A stretch of 64,000 nt of DNA from positions 62,001 through 126,000 of the forward strand of contig NZ_JH376661.1 of assembly GCF_000233955.1 (NCBI RefSeq), in the 5' to 3' direction. This document shows positions 60,425-64,000 of the stretch, one piece after another; the stretch's first letter is position 1, and each line of letters begins with the position of its first letter. Origin of the DNA: Paraprevotella clara YIT 11840. GTDB taxonomy: Bacteria; Bacteroidota; Bacteroidia; Bacteroidales; Bacteroidaceae. Below the pieces are notes generated by a model, which was given only the letters and a program-made list of their open reading frames with translations, was not told where the DNA came from and ran no database searches. The position numbers and the translations under genes are program-made.

Positions 60425-60943
60425 TTATTCGGGTCTTTCACCGAGAGTTTTGAGAACTCCATGAATAGTGTTTCCACCTGATTGAAGAGCAGAAAGTACG
60501 TTCTTCGCCGGTGACTGCAACAAAGCCACAATCTCAGCAATAACTTCATCCTTGCTCTTGATAGCCGTAAGAGCTTCGAGTTGGTCTGCACCTACATAGA
60601 AACCTTCTTCAGCATAAGCCGCCTTCAATGCGGGCATTCCATCCTTAGTAAAATCTTTCAACAACTTTGCAGGGGCATTTGCCGTGTTTGCAAACAACAC
60701 AGCAGTCGTACCCTTTAAGCAATCGTACAAAGGAGTATAATCTGTCTCAGCTGCTTCCAAAGCTTTGTGAAGTAATGTGTTCTTCACAACTACCATTTTA
60801 ATTTCAGACTGAAAACATTTTCTTCTCATCGCACTGGTTGTCGCAGCATTCAATCCCGTCACATCAACCAGATAGAAATGAGCATACTCATTCAAGACTT
60901 CGCCAAGCTGGGCTATAATATTACCTTTATCTTCCTTTCTCAT
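60425..60943 (-). CDS. rplJ: 50S ribosomal protein L10
   Basis: 172 residues. The N-terminal RNA-binding part includes FYLVDVTGLNAATTSAMRRK and VVVKNTLLHKALE; the C-terminus anchors L7/L12 dimers. It follows rplA by 14 bases, leaving no room for the long L10 leader found in front of rplJ in many bacteria. Confidence 0.97.
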   Translation of the reverse strand: MRKEDKGNIIAQLGEVLNEYAHFYLVDVTGLNAATTSAMRRKCFQSEIKMVVVKNTLLHKALEAAETDYTPLYDCLKGTTAVLFANTANAPAKLLKDFTKDGMPALKAAYAEEGFYVGADQLEALTAIKSKDEVIAEIVALLQSPAKNVLSALQSGGNTIHGVLKTLGERPE

Positions 60944-60957
60944 GATTCAATTACTTT

Positions 60958-61656
60958 TTAAATTTCCTCAACAGCCTTCGGGTCAATCTTGATACCGCGG
61001 CTCATCGTACTTGAAAGATAAATACTCTTAATATAGGTACCCTTAGCGGCTGTAGGTTTCAACTTATTGATAGTTGAAATAAACTCTTTCGCATTCTGTG
61101 CAATTTGCTCAGCAGTAAAAGAAACCTTACCTATAGAAGTGTGTACAATACCTGATTTATCTACTTTAAAGTCAATCTTACCTTGTTTCACTTCTCTTAC
61201 AGCCTTGGCCACATCCATAGTTACAGTACCACTCTTCGGGTTAGGCATCAATCCACGAGGACCGAGTACACGACCGAGGGCACCAATTTTTCCCATTATT
61301 GAAGGCATAGTGATAATGACATCCACGTCAGTCCAACCGCCTTTTATCTTCTCGATATATTCATCAAGACCTACATAGTCAGCGCCTGCTTCCTTAGCAG
61401 CAGCTTCAGCATCCGGAGTACACAAGCAAAGAACCCGCGTAACTTTACCCGTACCATTTGGCAGAGACACAACACCTCTCACCATCTGATTGGCTTTACG
61501 GGGATCCACACCTAAACGTACATCAATGTCTACGGAAGCATCAAACTTGGTTGTCGTAATATCCTTAACCAACTGAGAAGCTTCTTTCAAAGAGTATGCT
61601 TTCCCTGCTTCAATCTTGTCAGCGACCAACTTCTGATTTTTTGTCAGTTTACTCAT
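60958..61656 (-). CDS. rplA: 50S ribosomal protein L1
   Basis: 232 residues. KYDA-type region, [20 protein letters not shown] and the L1 signature [20 protein letters not shown] are present. L1 forms the mobile stalk that releases E-site tRNA and represses its own operon in E. coli. It follows rplK by 21 bases. Confidence 0.98.
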   Translation of the reverse strand: MSKLTKNQKLVADKIEAGKAYSLKEASQLVKDITTTKFDASVDIDVRLGVDPRKANQMVRGVVSLPNGTGKVTRVLCLCTPDAEAAAKEAGADYVGLDEYIEKIKGGWTDVDVIITMPSIMGKIGALGRVLGPRGLMPNPKSGTVTMDVAKAVREVKQGKIDFKVDKSGIVHTSIGKVSFTAEQIAQNAKEFISTINKLKPTAAKGTYIKSIYLSSTMSRGIKIDPKAVEEI

Positions 61657-61677
61657 TTTAATTGAAGATTTTAATTA

Positions 61678-62115
61678 TTAACCCGGGAAGTCTCCTTTTA
61701 CAGTGATACCCATACTTCTTGCTGTTCCTGCAACCAATTTCATCGCAGCTTCTATTGTAAAGCAATTCAAATCAGGCATTTTATCCTGAGCGATCGTACG
61801 CACTTGCTCCCAAGAGATTTCAGCAACCTTTTTACGATTCGGCTCTGCAGAACCACCTTTTAACTTCGCAATCTCCATCAACTGTACTGCTACGGGAGGA
61901 GTCTTTACGATAAAGTCGTATGACTTATCAGTATAATAGGTGATTACCACCGGGAGCACCTTGCCGGCTTTCTCCTGCGTTCTGGCGTTGAATGCTTTAC
62001 AGAAATCCATGATATTGATACCCTTGGAACCCAAAGCAGGACCTACTGGGGGTGATGGATTTGCAGCGCCTCCTTTAATCTGTAATTTGATTAATCCAGC
62101 AACTTCTTTAGCCAT
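61678..62115 (-). CDS. rplK: 50S ribosomal protein L11
   Basis: 145 residues. [20 protein letters not shown] near the start (thiostrepton-region prolines intact), [18 protein letters not shown] and the C-terminal [14 protein letters not shown] are L11 signatures. L11 organises the GTPase-associated centre. It follows nusG by 55 bases. Confidence 0.98.
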   Translation of the reverse strand: MAKEVAGLIKLQIKGGAANPSPPVGPALGSKGINIMDFCKAFNARTQEKAGKVLPVVITYYTDKSYDFIVKTPPVAVQLMEIAKLKGGSAEPNRKKVAEISWEQVRTIAQDKMPDLNCFTIEAAMKLVAGTARSMGITVKGDFPG

Positions 62116-62170
62116 TTTTTTGTTATTTATTGAATTTGATATTCAAGAACAATACGCGTAACAAAACGCA

Positions 62171-62716
62171 TCATTCTTTCTCTACTTGCATAAAACCTAA
62201 TTCCAACGGCGTTTTACGGCCGAAGATCTTGACCATTACTTTCAGCTTCTTCTTTTCGTTATTCACTTCCTCGATTACGGCAGAAAAACCACTAAAAGGT
62301 CCTTCTGTTACCTTAACCGTTTCCCCTTCAGTATAAGGTATCAACACTTCTTCTGGTACATCTTGCATTTCGTCAACAGCACCTAAAAGACGATTAACCT
62401 CAGACTGACGCAACGGAGTAGGGTTACTATTAGATTCACCCAAAAAGCCCAATACGTTTGGTGTATTACGCAACAATACAGGTATCTCACCCACTAAAGC
62501 TGCTTCTACCAACACATAGCCCGGTAAATGATTACGCTCCTTAACAATACGTTTACCATTACGAACCTGAACTACTTTTTCTGTCGGTATCAACACCTGA
62601 GAGACGAATTTTCCAAAGTCACCTTTTTTAATTTCGGCATCAATGTACTCCTTCACCTTGCTTTCCTTTCCACTCACGGCACGCATAACGTACCATTTCA
62701 TTTCAGTATCAGCCAT
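62171..62716 (-). CDS. nusG: Transcription termination/antitermination factor NusG
   Basis: 181 residues. The NGN domain starts KWYVMRAVSGKESKVKEY, VLIPTEKVVQVRNGKR and HLPGYVLVEA follow, and the KOW domain near the end reads YTEGETVKVTEGPFSGFSA. NusG binds RNA polymerase and Rho or S10. It lies 8 bases downstream of secE. Confidence 0.98.
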   Translation of the reverse strand: MADTEMKWYVMRAVSGKESKVKEYIDAEIKKGDFGKFVSQVLIPTEKVVQVRNGKRIVKERNHLPGYVLVEAALVGEIPVLLRNTPNVLGFLGESNSNPTPLRQSEVNRLLGAVDEMQDVPEEVLIPYTEGETVKVTEGPFSGFSAVIEEVNNEKKKLKVMVKIFGRKTPLELGFMQVEKE

Positions 62717-62724
62717 CTCTCTAC

Positions 62725-62916
62725 TTAATTAGGATAAATAACTTCCATTGCGCTTTGGAACACGAAGTCCATAGCGAAAACAACCAGTGCAATGAGTAGG
62801 GAAGCAGATAATACTACGACTGCACTGTTAGTAAGTTCTGAACGAGTCGGCCAAGTTGTTTTATGGACAAGCTCATCATAAGATTCCTTACAATATTTAA
62901 AGATCTTCTTAAACAT
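62725..62916 (-). CDS. secE: Preprotein translocase subunit SecE
   Basis: 63 residues from ATG 62916 (MFKKIFKYCKESYDELVHKT). An in-frame start at 62961 would overlap the tRNA gene. TTWPTRSELTNSAVVVLSAS is the conserved SecE amphipathic/membrane boundary, followed by one membrane helix (LLIALVVFAMDFVFQ). It stabilises SecY. Confidence 0.96.
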   Translation of the reverse strand: MFKKIFKYCKESYDELVHKTTWPTRSELTNSAVVVLSASLLIALVVFAMDFVFQSAMEVIYPN

Positions 62917-62931
62917 ATTCTTTATTATTAG

Positions 62932-63004
62932 CACGGGAGGAGAGGCTCGAACTCCCGACACCCGGTTTTGGAGACCGGTGCTCTACCAACTGAGCTACTC
63001 CCGT
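62932..63004 (-). tRNA. tRNA-Trp (anticodon CCA)
   Basis: A 73-base cloverleaf between tuf and secE: acceptor stem ACGGGAG/CTCCCGT, D-arm with GCTCAGTTGGTAGAGC, anticodon stem CCGGT/ACCGG with loop CTCCAAA (anticodon CCA), and T-arm GGGAGTTCGAGCCTCTCC. The terminal CCA is not encoded. Its place before secE is usual in Bacteroidota. Confidence 0.96.
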
Positions 63005-63047
63005 AAGTGGCTCTCCCCTAAGAGAGAGAGCCTATGATGACCTTAAA

Positions 63048-64000
63048 TTAGTCAAAAACTTCAGTAATCTGACCAGAACCTACTGTACGTCCACCTTCGC
63101 GGATAGCGAAACGCAAACCTACGTTCAAGGCTACCGGATAAATCAAGTGTACTGTAATTTCTACATTATCACCCGGCATTACCATTTCAGTTCCTTCCGG
63201 CAAGTGAATTTCACCTGTACAGTCCATAGTACGCAGATAGAACTGAGGACGATATTTGTTTCCGAACGGAGTGTGACGTCCACCTTCTTCTTTCTTCAAA
63301 ACGTAGATAGAAGCCTTGAAACCAGAGTGAGGAGTAATAGAACCCGGATGAGTAATTACCATACCACGCTTGATTTCTGTTTTATCGATACCACGAAGCA
63401 ACAAACCAACGTTATCACCAGCTTCACCTTCGTCCAACAACTTACGGAACATTTCTACACCGGTAATCACAGACTTCTTGTCTTCGCCCAAACCGAGGAT
63501 CTGAACTTCATCACCTACTTTCACGACACCAGTCTCAATACGACCAGTTGCTACAGTACCACGACCAGTAATAGAGAATACGTCCTCAACCGGCATCAAG
63601 AAAGGCTTTTCAACGTCACGAACCGGCTCCTGAATCCAAGTATCACAAGCGTCCATAAGTTCCATTACCTTATCTTCCCATTCAGGAACACCATTCAAGG
63701 CACCCAAAGCAGAACCACGGATAATCGGAGTATCTTCTTCGAAGTCATAAGCTGCCAACAGCTCACGCATTTCCATCTCAACGAGCTCCAACATTTCTTC
63801 ATCGTCAACCATATCGCACTTGTTCAAGAATACGACCAAACGCGGAACGTTTACCTGACGAGCCAACAAGATGTGCTCACGAGTTTGAGGCATCGGACCA
63901 TCAGTTGCAGCAACTACAATGATAGCACCATCCATCTGCGCAGCACCAGTTACCATGTTCTTTACATAGTCGGCATGTCCCGGGCAGTCAACGTGTGCAT
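63048..64000 (-). CDS. tuf: Elongation factor Tu, N-terminally cut by the window edge
   Basis: The visible part covers 317 codons and ends with the normal C-terminus ([15 protein letters not shown]). The first visible codons read [18 protein letters not shown], the switch II region of the G domain; [11 protein letters not shown] gives the NKxD motif. The start codon and P-loop lie beyond position 64000. EF-Tu delivers aminoacyl-tRNA to the ribosome. It is followed by tRNA-Trp and secE rather than lying beside fusA. Confidence 0.97.
   Translation of the reverse strand, partial: AHVDCPGHADYVKNMVTGAAQMDGAIIVVAATDGPMPQTREHILLARQVNVPRLVVFLNKCDMVDDEEMLELVEMEMRELLAAYDFEEDTPIIRGSALGALNGVPEWEDKVMELMDACDTWIQEPVRDVEKPFLMPVEDVFSITGRGTVATGRIETGVVKVGDEVQILGLGEDKKSVITGVEMFRKLLDEGEAGDNVGLLLRGIDKTEIKRGMVITHPGSITPHSGFKASIYVLKKEEGGRHTPFGNKYRPQFYLRTMDCTGEIHLPEGTEMVMPGDNVEITVHLIYPVALNVGLRFAIREGGRTVGSGQITEVFD

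Overview
The window comes from a member of the Bacteroidales (phylum Bacteroidota). The evidence is promoters of the Bacteroides type (TTTG near -33, about 19-20 bases, then TAnnTTTG near -7), a rpsL-to-rplQ ribosomal superoperon with fusA but without tuf, tuf placed instead beside tRNA-Trp-secE-nusG-rplKAJL-rpoBC, and large secreted proteins with glycine/tyrosine-rich C-terminal tails resembling type IX sorting domains. A Bacteroides/Phocaeicola or Prevotella/Paraprevotella relative is plausible, but the genus cannot be fixed from the sequence alone.

Layout, left to right. (1) 1-5432, minus strand: a branched-chain amino acid operon leuA-leuC-leuD-cimA-leuB (leuB cut by the window edge). It is preceded by a promoter, a 25-residue leader peptide rich in Leu/Ile/Val and a terminator with a competing antiterminator, which together form a classical attenuator. 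The second synthase matches Leptospira-type citramalate synthase, so LeuCD and LeuB probably serve both leucine and isoleucine synthesis. (2) 5634-17716, minus strand: carbohydrate-active secreted proteins: a GH115 alpha-glucuronidase, a 1810-residue alginate-lyase-superfamily protein, a 59-residue small protein and a 971-residue LamG protein. The last two large proteins share C-terminal modules. (3) 17911-19945, plus strand: rlpA and an O-acetylhomoserine sulfhydrylase. (4) 19963-26752, minus strand: an exported HExxH metallopeptidase-like protein followed by two TlpA-like thioredoxin-fold proteins. The second of these is N-terminally truncated and frameshifted at an A6 run.

(5) 27011-45172, minus strand: the str-S10-spc-alpha superoperon from rpsL to rplQ, including fusA, secY, map, infA and rpoA. 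(6) 45276-51753, minus strand: a DUF3467 gene, about 1 kb of non-coding DNA with structured repeats, and a visibly AT-rich three-gene operon with two ATGA overlaps. Two of its three secreted products look like metzincin-type proteases whose zinc-binding HExxH has been replaced (RDIAR in one, RAIAV in the other). This is the least familiar system in the window. (7) 51717-64000, minus strand: rpoC, rpoB, rplL, rplJ, rplA, rplK, nusG, secE, tRNA-Trp and a partial tuf.

The housekeeping blocks are ordinary in order and content. Points of interest are the Leu/Ile attenuator, the degenerate-protease operon between rpoC and DUF3467-rpsL, an S12 Lys-to-Arg change at residue 88, and two distant intergenic elements with the same alternating-word architecture.
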